DNA from: Psychrobacter sp. AH5
GTDB taxonomy: Bacteria; Pseudomonadota; Gammaproteobacteria; Pseudomonadales; Moraxellaceae
Length of the DNA stretch: 64,000 nt
Direction: 5' to 3'
NCBI RefSeq assembly: GCF_040371085.1
Contig: NZ_JAMBMT010000001.1
Coordinates: 992,001-1,056,000, forward strand
Shown: in pieces, positions 1 to 8,874 of the stretch
How the letters are laid out: each line of letters begins with the position of its first letter
Numbering within the stretch: the first letter of the stretch is position 1
Notes under the pieces: generated by a model
Told to the model about the DNA's origin: nothing
Seen by the model: the letters and a program-made list of their open reading frames with translations, nothing else
Database searches by the model: none
Made by a program: the position numbers and the translations under genes

Positions 1-28
1 GTTAAGAAGTTGAGAAGTTAAGAAGTTA
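1..28. repeat. Short 8-bp direct repeats at the rsmE 3' end
   Basis: The first 28 bases are three and a half near-identical copies of GTTAAGAA (second copy GTTGAGAA). The last partial copy contains the rsmE stop codon. The array may extend beyond the window edge. No function is evident. Confidence 0.6.
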
Positions 29-913
29 GTATGCCGACAGTTGCGACAAAGCTTGTAGAGTAGCCAAAGCTATCACTGGCGCAGTCTCGGTACGCAATAC
101 TCGCTCTCCTATTTGCCAAGGCAAAAATCCTTGTCGCTCAGCTTGCTCGCATTCCTCTTTACTCAAGCCGCCCTCAGGGCCAATAAGCAGCTCAAGGTAG
201 GGCTCGTCTTTAGCCAGTACCGATTTGAGAGCAGTGGGCATTTTGGGTTGATCTTTTGCCGGTACACTCAATTGTAGACGCAAATCTGCTGAGCTATTGA
301 GTATCTGATAATAATGGTCATGGCTCAGTATAGAAACTATAGGGCTGACGACACTAGCTAAGGCATGGCTATTTGCGGTGTGGTCCTCTTTTATCGCATA
401 AGACTCTTGAGATAACCACTGATTAAGCGGCATAGGCGCTAAGATCAGCGGTGGCCGATTGAGTCCGCATTGCTCGCAAGCAGCAATCGCTATTTGTTGC
501 CAATGAGCGAGTTTCTTTTCTACTTGCGCCGGTTTTAGGTTGACCTCGCCGTGCTGACTGCTAAGCAGCTGAATTGCAGTCACGCCAAGCTCGGTTGATT
601 TTTGAATGGCATAGTCCATACGCTCGCCGCGGCTCACCACCAAGCCAATTTTAGTGCGAATTGGGGCAGTACGATTGTCATCATGATAAGAGAGTAGAGT
701 GGCGGTTGCTTGTTTTTTACGGATACTTTGTAGCTGAACTTGATACTCGCCGCCAAACCCGTCAAACAATATTCCTTTATCATTAATATTAGCTCGCAGC
801 ACTCGGCACCAATGATGGGTGATAGCTTCGGTCAACTCCACACTATCGCCAAGCGCTCGCGTGCTAAGCTGTGGATATTCGTCAGTATTGGTGGCATAAA
901 AAAAACGTCGCAC
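26..913 (-). CDS. rsmE: 16S rRNA (uracil-1498-N3)-methyltransferase RsmE
   Basis: RsmE methylates N3 of U1498 in 16S rRNA on the assembled 30S subunit, using S-adenosylmethionine. The C-terminal half shows the SPOUT (trefoil-knot) signature of the family: LLIGPEGGLSKEE followed by GERVLRTETAPVIALATLQ, which forms the SAM pocket. The N-terminal part (RRFFYATN...HHWCRVLRA) fits the PUA-like RNA-binding domain. I placed the start at a GTG so that the protein opens VRRFFYA, as in the family. The open frame continues 22 codons upstream to 979, but that stretch looks non-coding. At about 295 residues it is longer than the E. coli protein (243), because of insertions in the middle. Confidence 0.88.
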   Translation of the reverse strand: MRRFFYATNTDEYPQLSTRALGDSVELTEAITHHWCRVLRANINDKGILFDGFGGEYQVQLQSIRKKQATATLLSYHDDNRTAPIRTKIGLVVSRGERMDYAIQKSTELGVTAIQLLSSQHGEVNLKPAQVEKKLAHWQQIAIAACEQCGLNRPPLILAPMPLNQWLSQESYAIKEDHTANSHALASVVSPIVSILSHDHYYQILNSSADLRLQLSVPAKDQPKMPTALKSVLAKDEPYLELLIGPEGGLSKEECEQAERQGFLPWQIGERVLRTETAPVIALATLQALSQLSAY

Positions 914-977
914 GTTAGCTATTTCCCGTCGTTGGTCAAAATGTTTATGGTAATGTGTTTTATAGTATAAAAAAGCC

Positions 978-1008
978 AAAAAAAACTGGCACTCCTAAGA
1001 GCACCAGT
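978..1008 (-). terminator. Rho-independent terminator of ahcY-metF
   Basis: Ten-base-pair stem (arms 985-994 and 999-1008, two G-U wobbles, TTAG loop on the minus strand) followed by eight T residues. It lies about 60 bases after the metF stop and before rsmE, so it should end the ahcY-metF transcript. Confidence 0.85.
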
Positions 1009-1069
1009 CGATTATACTTTTTTAACCCAATATAGCAATCAACAGACTACTAAGTATAAAAAGAAGGTT

Positions 1070-1975
1070 TTATACTACTAAAGTCTCAGAGCTCAAAGTT
1101 TGAACAGCTGTTTGAGCAGCCAAAGTTTCAGAAACTAGGCCTAAAGCTTCAACCAATCGCTTGTTTGGCTCAACCTTGTTCATGCTATAAAAATGCATAG
1201 CAGGCACGCCCTCAGCAATCAAACGCTCACAAAGACGATAAACGACCTCAAAACCAAACTCACGAATGGCTTTGCGATCATCACCAAAGTCCGCTAACTG
1301 CCTACGCACATAGCGCGGAATATCAGCACCGCAGCTATCGGCGAAACGCACAAGATTACTTGAGTTAGTAATCGGCATAATGCCAGCTACCAAAGGCTTT
1401 TCAGCAGTATCGATACCGCGCAGCTCAAGAGCATCACGCAGGTACAGATAACTATCGGCGTTATAAAAGAATTGAGTAATCGCTGAATTAGCACCCGCTT
1501 TATATTTATTGACTAAGTTATCAATGTCAAATAAAAAGCTCTTAGCTTGTGGGTGCATCTCAGGATAAGCGGCAACTTCGATATGGAAATGATCACCTGA
1601 ATACTCACGGATAAATTTGACTAAATCCAAGGCAAACGGTAGCTCGCCCATACCTACCTGACCTGAGGGTAAGTCGCCACGTAGCGCTACTAAACGATCG
1701 ATACCCAAGCCTTTATACAGATCAAGTAGCTCAGCAATCTCAGCTTTATCGTCACCGATGCAGGAGATATGCGGAGCCACTGGCGTATCGCTGCGCTCAA
1801 GTAACGCCTGAACGATATTTAAAGTACGATCACGAGTCGAGCCGCCAGCGCCATAAGTCACTGAAAAATAAGTCGGAGATAACTTATTAAGCTCATCAAA
1901 AGTAGCGATTAGCTTCTCATGTCCTTGCTCAGTTTTGGCAGGGAAAAACTCAAAGGAGAAAGCAGGCTTACTCAT
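1070..1975 (-). CDS. metF: 5,10-methylenetetrahydrofolate reductase MetF
   Basis: Reduces 5,10-methylene-THF to 5-methyl-THF with an FAD cofactor and NADH, supplying the methyl group for methionine synthesis. The protein opens with the family signature SFEFFPAKTEQG and keeps the TYGAGGSTRDRT loop, HISCIGDDKAEI, LRGDLPSG and a central AITQFFYNADSY flavin-site segment. The length (301 residues) matches bacterial MetF (about 296). The ATG at 1975 is preferred over an in-frame GTG six bases upstream because GAGGA lies eight bases before it. The ahcY stop is only 17 bases upstream, so the two genes are almost certainly co-transcribed and share the riboswitch at 3459-3556. Confidence 0.95.
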   Translation of the reverse strand: MSKPAFSFEFFPAKTEQGHEKLIATFDELNKLSPTYFSVTYGAGGSTRDRTLNIVQALLERSDTPVAPHISCIGDDKAEIAELLDLYKGLGIDRLVALRGDLPSGQVGMGELPFALDLVKFIREYSGDHFHIEVAAYPEMHPQAKSFLFDIDNLVNKYKAGANSAITQFFYNADSYLYLRDALELRGIDTAEKPLVAGIMPITNSSNLVRFADSCGADIPRYVRRQLADFGDDRKAIREFGFEVVYRLCERLIAEGVPAMHFYSMNKVEPNKRLVEALGLVSETLAAQTAVQTLSSETLVV

Positions 1976-1992
1976 AATCACATTCCTCAGGT

Positions 1993-3420
1993 TTAATATT
2001 TATATTCTTCAGGTTTGAATGGACCCTCAACAGGTACCCCTAAATACTCAGCTTGCTTGTCCGTCAGCTTCGTCAGAGTACCATTAAAGCCCGCTACCAT
2101 GGCCGCGGCAACTTCTTCATCAAGCTTTTTGGGCAGCACTCTGACATACAAGTTATCAAAACGCTCATCGACCGGCAGATCTGCGAACTTCTCTTCAAAG
2201 AGATACATCTGCGCCAGTACTTGGTTGGCAAATGAGCCGTCCATCACGCGTGAAGGGTGACCGGTAGCATTACCTAAGTTGACCAAACGACCCTCAGCAA
2301 GCAAAATCAGATAATCGTTTTCATCATCAGAGCGGAAGATTTGGTGGACTTGTGGCTTGACTTCACTCCAGCGCCAGTTGTCACGCATAAACTGCGTATC
2401 AATCTCAGTATCAAAGTGACCAATATTACAAACTACCGCGCCAGGTTTGAGCGCTGCTAACATGTGCTTATCACAAACATGATAGTTACCCGTGGTGGTG
2501 ACGATCATGTCAGTATCTTCTAGCAGGCGAGTGTTGATGCTATCGCTGCCGCCGGTGTTGTCGCCGTTAATGTATGGTGATAATACTTCATAACCGTCCA
2601 TACAAGCCTGCATGGCACAGATAGGATCAATCTCAGAGATACGTACAATCATGCCTTCTTGACGAAGGCTTTGCGCTGAACCTTTACCAACATCACCATA
2701 ACCGATTACTAGCGCGCGGCGACCGGCGAGGAACATATCAGTACCGCGTTTGATAGCGTCGTTTAGGCTATGACGGCACCCGTATTTGTTATCATTCTTT
2801 GACTTAGTAACCGCGTCATTGACGTTGATAGCTGGTACTTTTAGCTCTCCTTGCTTTAGCATATCGATCAGACGATGTACGCCAGTGGTAGTTTCTTCAG
2901 AGATACCATGAATGATGTCCAGCATTTGCGGATAGTCATTATGAATAAGCGCGGTCAAGTCGCCGCCGTCGTCTAGGATTAAGTTGGCATCCCAAAGCTG
3001 GCCTGACTCTTCGCCATTGACATGGATTTGCTGACGTAGGCACCATTCGTACTCTTCTTCAGTCTCGCCTTTCCAAGCAAATACCGGAATACCAGCAGCA
3101 GCAATAGCAGCGGCAGCATGATCTTGGGTTGAGAAGATGTTACAAGAGGTCCAGCGCACTTCAGCACCAAGCGCTATCAAAGTCTCAATAAGCACCGCAG
3201 TTTGAATAGTCATGTGGATACAGCCGACGATTTTAGCGCCTTTGAGTGGCTGATCGGCCTCATAGCGACGACGCAAACCCATTAGGGCTGGCATTTCAGC
3301 TTCGGCAAGAGTGATTTCGCGGCGACCGTAGTCTGCAAGACTAATGTCAGCGACTTTATAATCAGTAAAAGTGGGATCGAGGGTGTGGACAGATGGGATG
3401 TTAGACACTGCGTCCATCAT
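1993..3420 (-). CDS. ahcY: Adenosylhomocysteinase (S-adenosylhomocysteine hydrolase)
   Basis: Reversibly hydrolyses S-adenosylhomocysteine to adenosine and homocysteine with tightly bound NAD, relieving product inhibition of methyltransferases. Visible motifs: [30 protein letters not shown], the NAD-binding loop [24 protein letters not shown] and the C-terminal PFKPEEYKY, typical of the family. The length of 475 residues is normal. Two ATGs stand in tandem (3420 and 3417) three and six bases after AGGAG; the second may be the one used. An SAH riboswitch lies in the leader, so its own substrate should raise expression. metF follows in the same transcript. Confidence 0.96.
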   Translation of the reverse strand: MMDAVSNIPSVHTLDPTFTDYKVADISLADYGRREITLAEAEMPALMGLRRRYEADQPLKGAKIVGCIHMTIQTAVLIETLIALGAEVRWTSCNIFSTQDHAAAAIAAAGIPVFAWKGETEEEYEWCLRQQIHVNGEESGQLWDANLILDDGGDLTALIHNDYPQMLDIIHGISEETTTGVHRLIDMLKQGELKVPAINVNDAVTKSKNDNKYGCRHSLNDAIKRGTDMFLAGRRALVIGYGDVGKGSAQSLRQEGMIVRISEIDPICAMQACMDGYEVLSPYINGDNTGGSDSINTRLLEDTDMIVTTTGNYHVCDKHMLAALKPGAVVCNIGHFDTEIDTQFMRDNWRWSEVKPQVHQIFRSDDENDYLILLAEGRLVNLGNATGHPSRVMDGSFANQVLAQMYLFEEKFADLPVDERFDNLYVRVLPKKLDEEVAAAMVAGFNGTLTKLTDKQAEYLGVPVEGPFKPEEYKY

Positions 3421-3458
3421 ATGCTCCTATTGTTAACAGATTTATGATAAAAATAAAA

Positions 3459-3556
3459 CGCAGGTGCCGTTGTTCATGCTTTTGATAAAAAGCTACCGAG
3501 CCTAACATAACTGATTATTGTTAATAATAAATTATGGTGCAACACCTCTCGGAGGT
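3459..3556 (-). promoter_or_regulatory. S-adenosylhomocysteine (SAH) riboswitch, ahcY-metF leader
   Basis: Reading the minus strand, the leader contains CCUCCGAGAGGUGUUGCACC, then after an AU-rich spacer UUAGGCUCGG, then further on ACGGCACCUGCG. This is the order of conserved blocks in the SAH riboswitch: P1 5' strand with CCGAG, the GCGCUGC-type segment, AGGCUCGG closing P1, and a 3' ACGGCGCU-type pseudoknot strand. P1 pairs 3548-3552 with 3496-3500. The pseudoknot pairs AGGUG (3543-3547) with CACCU (3462-3466); as I remember the family consensus, these are AGCGC and GCGCU, so both strands changed together. The element lies about 40 bases before ahcY. In known members SAH binding turns the gene on. 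Confidence 0.88.
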
Positions 3557-3632
3557 CGTTATTGTAATATATGCGCTGCAGATTGTCACCTTTTGGCTGT
3601 TATTATAATGATAAATAGCTATTTTCTAATAT

Positions 3633-3658
3633 AAAAAAGGCCATCAAATGATAGCCTT
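3633..3658 (-). terminator. Rho-independent terminator of the TonB-dependent receptor gene
   Basis: On the minus strand AAGGCTATCA-TT-TGATGGCCTT forms a ten-pair stem followed by six T residues, about 40 bases after the receptor stop codon. It separates that gene from the ahcY leader. Confidence 0.8.
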
Positions 3659-3698
3659 AATTATTGATAACGTAAGTTTTAATTGGAGCTAGACAAGC

Positions 3699-5624
3699 TT
3701 ATTTCCAGTTATAAGTTAGCGAGGTAAAGAAGTTGATGCCATCTTGGTTATAGCGAGTACCAAAGCTCTCATTAGTCGTGTAGTCTTGATTGGTTAAGTT
3801 CTCAATACGGCTATTGACTGTCAGATTAGGGTTTAGATAATAATTGCCACTTATACTAAATAACGTGTAATCGTCCATAAAGGTATCATTGCTGACAGAG
3901 GTATAGATCTTGCCGACATACTCTGCTTCTAGTCGAATATCATAGTCTAAATCTTGATAACCAATGTATGCGAGTGCGGTATTTTCAGGACGATAAACTA
4001 ATTGCTTGCCTTTGTTATCACCTGAGCGCTCTTCTGCATCAGTATAAGTATAGTGACCACCGAACAATACGTTATTTAGTTGCCAATCTGACGTTAAGCT
4101 ATAGCCTGATAATTTTGCTTCACTTATATTTACTGCTTTAAATTTGTTGGTAGCAGGATCAAAAGCATTATTAATAAGACCATCGACATCACTTCTAAAC
4201 CCTGTAAGACGCGTGGTTTGTATAGCGGTATTAGACTCTATAAATGCTTCTAAATTATCACTTTTTTCGACGTCTAAGTTTTCGTTAGGTACATAAAAAG
4301 AGCTTTCTACATACAAATCATTCAATGAGGGCGCTCTATAGCCAGTAGCAAAGCTGGTACCTACACGCAAGCTTGGCAGTATTCTGAAACCATAACCAAT
4401 ACTATAAGTGGTTTCATTGTCAAACTGAGAGTTATCATCGTAGCGGATATTAGCTTGAAAGTCATGAACGTCTTTATTAACTTGATACCCTAAAAAACCA
4501 CTTTTGATAGTGCGATCATTGATCTTATAACTGTCCGTACCATTTGCTGGTGTATTATCATCAATGTCAATCTTCTGCTTTAGCCATTCTGTACCAGCTT
4601 GTAATTGACCGACAGGCAGCTGATAGATACTTAATAGATTGGCTTGTCTTTGTTCAGTTTCAAACGCATCACCAACATTATTATCAAGCTTATCTAAGCT
4701 ACTACCGACAGATAAGCGCAGGGTCAAATCGTTTTTATCGTATTCTGAAAAGATAGATACTGCGCCATTTTCTTGATCAATCTCTGCATCTGCTACATTG
4801 GTAAAGTTATCAAACTCAGTTTTTGATTTGGCATACAGTCCAGTTGCGCCAATACGAACATTATTTGTCACAGGCATACTAGCATTTAAAGAAAAGTTAT
4901 TACTTTCAAAACCATCATCATCTCTATTAGCACCAGTGGCATTTTCAATAGCACTAATGCCTTTAGTTTGATTACGGCTAGCAGACAAGCTAAGACTTGC
5001 ACCTTGCTCATTAGCAAATTGCGCCGCTGCACCGTATAGATAATGATCGTTAGAACCAACACCAGCAGTGACTGAATAGCTCGTCTGATTCGTATTTGAG
5101 CCTTTAGTAAAAATCTGAATAACACCGCCCATGGCATCTGCGCCATAGATACTAGAACCTGAAGCACCATATAATATTTCAATACGTTCAATTTGCTCAG
5201 CAGGTAGTAGCGCTAGAGTAGGTTGACCTGTCGACATAGAGCCGTAGCGTATGCCATCGATTAATACGAGCACTCTCTTACTATCATAACCGCGAACATA
5301 AAAGTTACTACTTTGACCCAAATCGCCATCTTGCTTGATATTAAACCCAGGTTGACGCTTTAAGACTTCTATTACACTTTGTCCTTGATAGCGCTTTAAT
5401 TCTTCCCTATCGACAACGCGAGTTTGGGCAATAGTATTGCTAATCTTAGTTGGCGTACGCGTAGCCGTTACCACAATTTCATCAAGCTGAGTTTGCGGTA
5501 GAGTATTCTCATTAGTTAAGGTTTGCTCAGTAGTCGCAGCAGTTGCATTTATGGCACATAGGCCAAGCGTACTCAAGATACATAGTCGTAGGTAGGTGGT
5601 CGAAGAGGGAGCCGAAAAGAGCAT
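3699..5624 (-). CDS. TonB-dependent outer-membrane receptor, BtuB-like
   Basis: Outer-membrane 22-strand barrel with an N-terminal plug that imports a scarce nutrient using the TonB-ExbB-ExbD system. From the chosen ATG a signal peptide ends near INATAATTE. The TonB-box-like DEIVVTATRTPTK follows, then a plug with VLVLIDGIRYGS and GASGSSIYGADAMGGVIQI. The barrel ends in aromatic TSLTYNWK. Plug sequence and length (641 residues) are closest to the cobalamin receptor BtuB, but no B12 riboswitch is visible upstream, so the substrate is uncertain. The open frame extends 26 codons upstream to 5702; that part is phenylalanine- and tyrosine-rich and unlikely to be translated. Its position next to the methyl-cycle genes would suit B12 uptake (inference). 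Confidence 0.85.
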   Translation of the reverse strand: MLFSAPSSTTYLRLCILSTLGLCAINATAATTEQTLTNENTLPQTQLDEIVVTATRTPTKISNTIAQTRVVDREELKRYQGQSVIEVLKRQPGFNIKQDGDLGQSSNFYVRGYDSKRVLVLIDGIRYGSMSTGQPTLALLPAEQIERIEILYGASGSSIYGADAMGGVIQIFTKGSNTNQTSYSVTAGVGSNDHYLYGAAAQFANEQGASLSLSASRNQTKGISAIENATGANRDDDGFESNNFSLNASMPVTNNVRIGATGLYAKSKTEFDNFTNVADAEIDQENGAVSIFSEYDKNDLTLRLSVGSSLDKLDNNVGDAFETEQRQANLLSIYQLPVGQLQAGTEWLKQKIDIDDNTPANGTDSYKINDRTIKSGFLGYQVNKDVHDFQANIRYDDNSQFDNETTYSIGYGFRILPSLRVGTSFATGYRAPSLNDLYVESSFYVPNENLDVEKSDNLEAFIESNTAIQTTRLTGFRSDVDGLINNAFDPATNKFKAVNISEAKLSGYSLTSDWQLNNVLFGGHYTYTDAEERSGDNKGKQLVYRPENTALAYIGYQDLDYDIRLEAEYVGKIYTSVSNDTFMDDYTLFSISGNYYLNPNLTVNSRIENLTNQDYTTNESFGTRYNQDGINFFTSLTYNWK

Positions 5625-6112
5625 AGTGTGTTCCAGTGTTATAAAACCAAAAAAAGGATAGAAACAAAAAGAAGAATACGTAAAATAAAAGCGACTAATC
5701 ATAAAATAAGGGATAAAAGTAGCCTCAAGATTTATAAGAGATTAATATTTTATCGTAACTATAGAAGTGTATATTTATAGGGCGCTTATTATTGCTGAAT
5801 TATAACGCTTTGCAAGCGCTTTTAAGCTAATGATTATTCATCGTAAGCTGAGCGTTCCTCAGCCTAGCTTAGTGTTTGTACTGCTGTCATTAACCTTAAT
5901 AAATTTTCAAAAAACTTTGGAGCGATAATAAGATGAAATTTTACTCTTAAATTTTAGTAGCAATTTATTATCAATACAGAGATGCTGATTGCTAGGCTAA
6001 GCAGTCAGTTATAAAAAGCAGGCAAACACTATTAATATAGAGATAAATAGTTGTTATCATACCGTCAGTTTGTGTTTTACTAAATGCAGCTTAATCTTCA
6101 ACTATTTAAATT
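5625..6112. other. 488-bp AT-rich intergenic region between divergent genes
   Basis: Separates the receptor gene (minus) from the MscS gene (plus), so it should hold both promoters. A TATAAT occurs on the minus strand near 5802-5807, next to a small CGCTT/AAGCG hairpin, but no good -35 pairs with it. I see no open reading frame, no cobalamin riboswitch and no convincing Fur box; AATGATTATTCAT at about 5830 is only a weak partial match. Confidence 0.5.
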
Positions 6113-8146
6113 ATGAGGCCTGTTTTGTCAATTGAGCGTCACCTAGAGTCAAGTACCGTATCAGCGTCATCGGCTAAGCTGTCTACTATCGTTACGTTTT
6201 TATTAGCGGTTTTGACAGTGCTATTATTTTCAGCGCCAGTCCTAGCGGCCGATGCAAGCGTGCTTGGGGTAGGAGGAAGCGAAAATACTGAAGAGGCGCG
6301 GTCGCCAATTCCAGATTCTTTTGGCCGCGATACGCCAAGACAAACGGTACAAGGCTTTTTGAGTGCTCTGGGAGAAAACGATTATCTACTAGCTAGTAAT
6401 TATCTGAACTTATCTAAATCAGACAATCCCACGCCTATTGTGCGTCAGTTCAAGCAAGCATTGGATGCTGGTGGCCGTTTTCAGCCTGACTTACAAATCA
6501 ATAATACCCCAGAGGGTAATTTGGCCGATCAGCTACCTCCCAATCAAGAAAAAGTCGGTAGTATCAATATTAACGATAAAAACGTCTCGCTAATATTAGA
6601 GCGCGTAGTCGCTGATAATGGTAAGCAGTATTGGCAATTCTCGAGCAGCACGCTAAGCCTAGTCCCAGATGTCATTGAGAATACTGAGCCGACATTGATA
6701 TCGCGCTATACGATGGAGAGTTTGGAGGACGAAAAGTTTTTTGGCTATCAGTTGGCTGACTTGGTGGCTGCTATTATGTTAGCGGTTGGCAGCTTTGTGC
6801 TCACTTATGTCGCTGTATGGTTGTGGTATCATTTTTTGCGCGTGGTTTACCCCCGAGTGCGCGGCGAGCCGTTACCGCTACCTGACAAAATCATTTTGCC
6901 ATTATCAGTGGTCATCATGGCGCTGATACTCTCTGAGGTCATGGTTTATGCTGGCGTGTCAGTGACTCTACGCGAGCCTATCAATCGCTTTACTGAGATT
7001 GCCTCATGGCTGGCTATTACTTGGTTGTTGCTGCGCATTGTCGATGTGCTATTCACCCGCGCGGTCAATCTAAGCTACAAAAAGAACTACATTGAGCGCG
7101 TGTCTATCTTAGGTCTTATGCGCAAAGTCACTAAGGCTCTATTATTGATATTTGCCGTCATCGTTATCTTCGGTAATTTAGGTTTTGACTTAACTACTGG
7201 TATTGCTGCGCTTGGGGTGGGTGGTTTAGCTTTAGCGCTTGGTGCGCAAAAAACTATCGAAAACTTAGTAGGTAGTGTGGTGGTAGTAGCAGACTCGCCG
7301 GTTAGAATAGGTGATTATTGTAAGTTTGGCACCTATGAAGGCACGGTTATCGATATCGGCATTCGCTCCTCACGAGTGCGTACTTTGAACCGTACTGTGG
7401 TGACCGTGCCCAATGGCGACTTCTCATCAATGCAAATTGAGAACTTTACTTCGCGCGATATGTTTCACTTTTTGCATAATCTGTATATTAAGCGCAGTGC
7501 TGATATTAATGTCATCTTTGCGATGGTCAATGACTTAGACACCTTACTAAAAGAGCATGAGCTGACTAATAAAGAGTGGAATCAGGCGAATATCTTAGAG
7601 CTGCGTCAAGACTGCTACGTCATCCAGCTGAGAGCTTATGTCAACTCTTTTGATGTGATAGAGTTTTATGATAAGCAAAATACACTGCTGGTAGATATAT
7701 TAACCAAGGTCAAAGACTATGACGTTGAGCATGCGCTACCAACGCAGCAATTGATCGTCAATAAAGGACAGCTTGAGGCTCAGTCAGAAACCAATACGCC
7801 AAAGACTGATCCTGCTAAAGAGACTGATTCTACGGCAGCTACCACAGCTTTTGAGCCTAATGGCAATGCTGATAACGATACTGATGTCGATACTAATATC
7901 GCGATTAACAATAATACCGATATTGGCAGCGGTGTTAACAGCAATTCTACTGTTGAGACAAAATCTACTGAGAAGCAAAATAATAGACTCAGTGATAATA
8001 AAGCGACTAAAGCCAAAAATGATAAGGTCATTAATCCTAATAGATCTAAACAAATCACAGCTCTTCGATTAGCTAAGCGCAAGTTTAAGCATAGTAAAAA
8101 GAGCTTTAATCTGTCGATATGGAATCAGCCATGGAATAAACCTTAG
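6113..8146 (+). CDS. MscS-family mechanosensitive ion channel with periplasmic domain
   Basis: Inner-membrane channel of the small-conductance mechanosensitive family, expected to open under hypo-osmotic stress. A signal-anchor or signal peptide covers about residues 22-46 (ending VLAADA). A periplasmic domain (about 70-190, DTPRQTVQGFLSALGENDY) follows, then several membrane helices (about 210-350). The MscS pore helix and beta domain are at about 352-445 (GIAALGVGGLALALGAQKT, then VVVADSPVRIGDYCKFG and VTVPNGDFSS). The last about 120 residues are hydrophilic, rich in Asp, Asn, Thr and Lys, and probably disordered in the cytoplasm. At 677 residues it belongs with the larger MscS-like proteins. 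The gene stands alone and converges on the alkA-like gene with a 30-base gap. Confidence 0.9.
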   Translation: MRPVLSIERHLESSTVSASSAKLSTIVTFLLAVLTVLLFSAPVLAADASVLGVGGSENTEEARSPIPDSFGRDTPRQTVQGFLSALGENDYLLASNYLNLSKSDNPTPIVRQFKQALDAGGRFQPDLQINNTPEGNLADQLPPNQEKVGSININDKNVSLILERVVADNGKQYWQFSSSTLSLVPDVIENTEPTLISRYTMESLEDEKFFGYQLADLVAAIMLAVGSFVLTYVAVWLWYHFLRVVYPRVRGEPLPLPDKIILPLSVVIMALILSEVMVYAGVSVTLREPINRFTEIASWLAITWLLLRIVDVLFTRAVNLSYKKNYIERVSILGLMRKVTKALLLIFAVIVIFGNLGFDLTTGIAALGVGGLALALGAQKTIENLVGSVVVVADSPVRIGDYCKFGTYEGTVIDIGIRSSRVRTLNRTVVTVPNGDFSSMQIENFTSRDMFHFLHNLYIKRSADINVIFAMVNDLDTLLKEHELTNKEWNQANILELRQDCYVIQLRAYVNSFDVIEFYDKQNTLLVDILTKVKDYDVEHALPTQQLIVNKGQLEAQSETNTPKTDPAKETDSTAATTAFEPNGNADNDTDVDTNIAINNNTDIGSGVNSNSTVETKSTEKQNNRLSDNKATKAKNDKVINPNRSKQITALRLAKRKFKHSKKSFNLSIWNQPWNKP

Positions 8147-8176
8147 TAAAGTAATCTATTAAGAGTGTATATTTTA

Positions 8177-8809
8177 TCAGACAGGTATAGCTTGTTTTTG
8201 GCGTAGCCAGCCGTAGTGTGCCCATAATAATAAACTAGCAGCACTACGATAAGGCGCCCAAGGCTGCGTAGCTAATTGTAGCTGTTTTGGGGTAGGGCGT
8301 TCAGTTAGCGCCAATAATTGCATAGCGGCTACTCGAATGGCTAAATCATCAACGGCAAGTACATCGGCACGACCTAAAGAGAACAGCAAGTACATCTCAG
8401 CGGTCCAGCGGCCTATGCCAGTAACTGCCGTCAAAGTGGCGATGACCTCGCTATCACGCATGGTCTTTAGAGTAGCGTAGTCAATATCATGGGCAGCTAA
8501 AGAGCGAATATAGCGTATTTTTTGTCTGGAGAGTCCGTGTGATTTTAAGCACTCATCATCGGCCTCACTAATCGCTGACGGGGATATCAGATTGGCATCA
8601 CTGAGCTTTTGCCAAATGCTGCTGGCTGCCGCGACAGATAACTGCTGACCAATGATCGCCCGCATGAGTTGCTGAAATCCGCCTTTATTACGCCGTAAAT
8701 CTGGTACGCCAACTTGCTTGTAGATTAGCGCAAACTTAGGCTCTATTGTTATTAGGGCTTGAATATGAGTGTTTAGCTCGGCTTTATTTTGGATAGTTTT
8801 TATACTCAT
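8177..8809 (-). CDS. DNA-3-methyladenine glycosylase II, AlkA-like (HhH-GPD)
   Basis: Base-excision repair glycosylase that removes alkylated purines. The helix-hairpin-helix with its Gly/Pro-Asp loop is visible: LTAVTGIGRWTAEMYLLFSL followed by GRADVLAVDDLAIRVA, where the second Asp of VDD is the expected catalytic residue. RAIIGQQLSVAAASSIWQKL is typical of the N-terminal helical part of the short AlkA/MAG1 group. At 210 residues it lacks the extra N-terminal domain of E. coli AlkA (282). AGAGAAG precedes the ATG at good spacing. An intrinsic terminator separates it from the upstream Smr gene, so it probably has its own promoter. Confidence 0.9.
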   Translation of the reverse strand: MSIKTIQNKAELNTHIQALITIEPKFALIYKQVGVPDLRRNKGGFQQLMRAIIGQQLSVAAASSIWQKLSDANLISPSAISEADDECLKSHGLSRQKIRYIRSLAAHDIDYATLKTMRDSEVIATLTAVTGIGRWTAEMYLLFSLGRADVLAVDDLAIRVAAMQLLALTERPTPKQLQLATQPWAPYRSAASLLLWAHYGWLRQKQAIPV

Positions 8810-8828
8810 AGACTTCTCTTTTAATCAT

Positions 8829-8855
8829 AAAAAAGGACCGCGCTATGCAGTCCTT
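8829..8855 (-). terminator. Rho-independent terminator after the Smr-domain gene
   Basis: On the minus strand AAGGACTGC-ATAGC-GCGGTCCTT makes a nine-pair stem followed by six T residues, 20 bases beyond the Smr stop codon and 20 bases before the alkA-like start. Confidence 0.88.
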
Positions 8856-8874
8856 TCTTTCAAAATCTTATCCG

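Noticed and set aside
5826..5845. Fur box upstream of the TonB-dependent receptor
   Set aside because: Only a partial match to the 19-bp consensus in an AT-rich region where such matches arise by chance.
5625..6112. Cobalamin riboswitch in front of the BtuB-like gene
   Set aside because: No B12-box-like sequence (AGCCAGGAGACCTGCC type) is visible on the minus strand.
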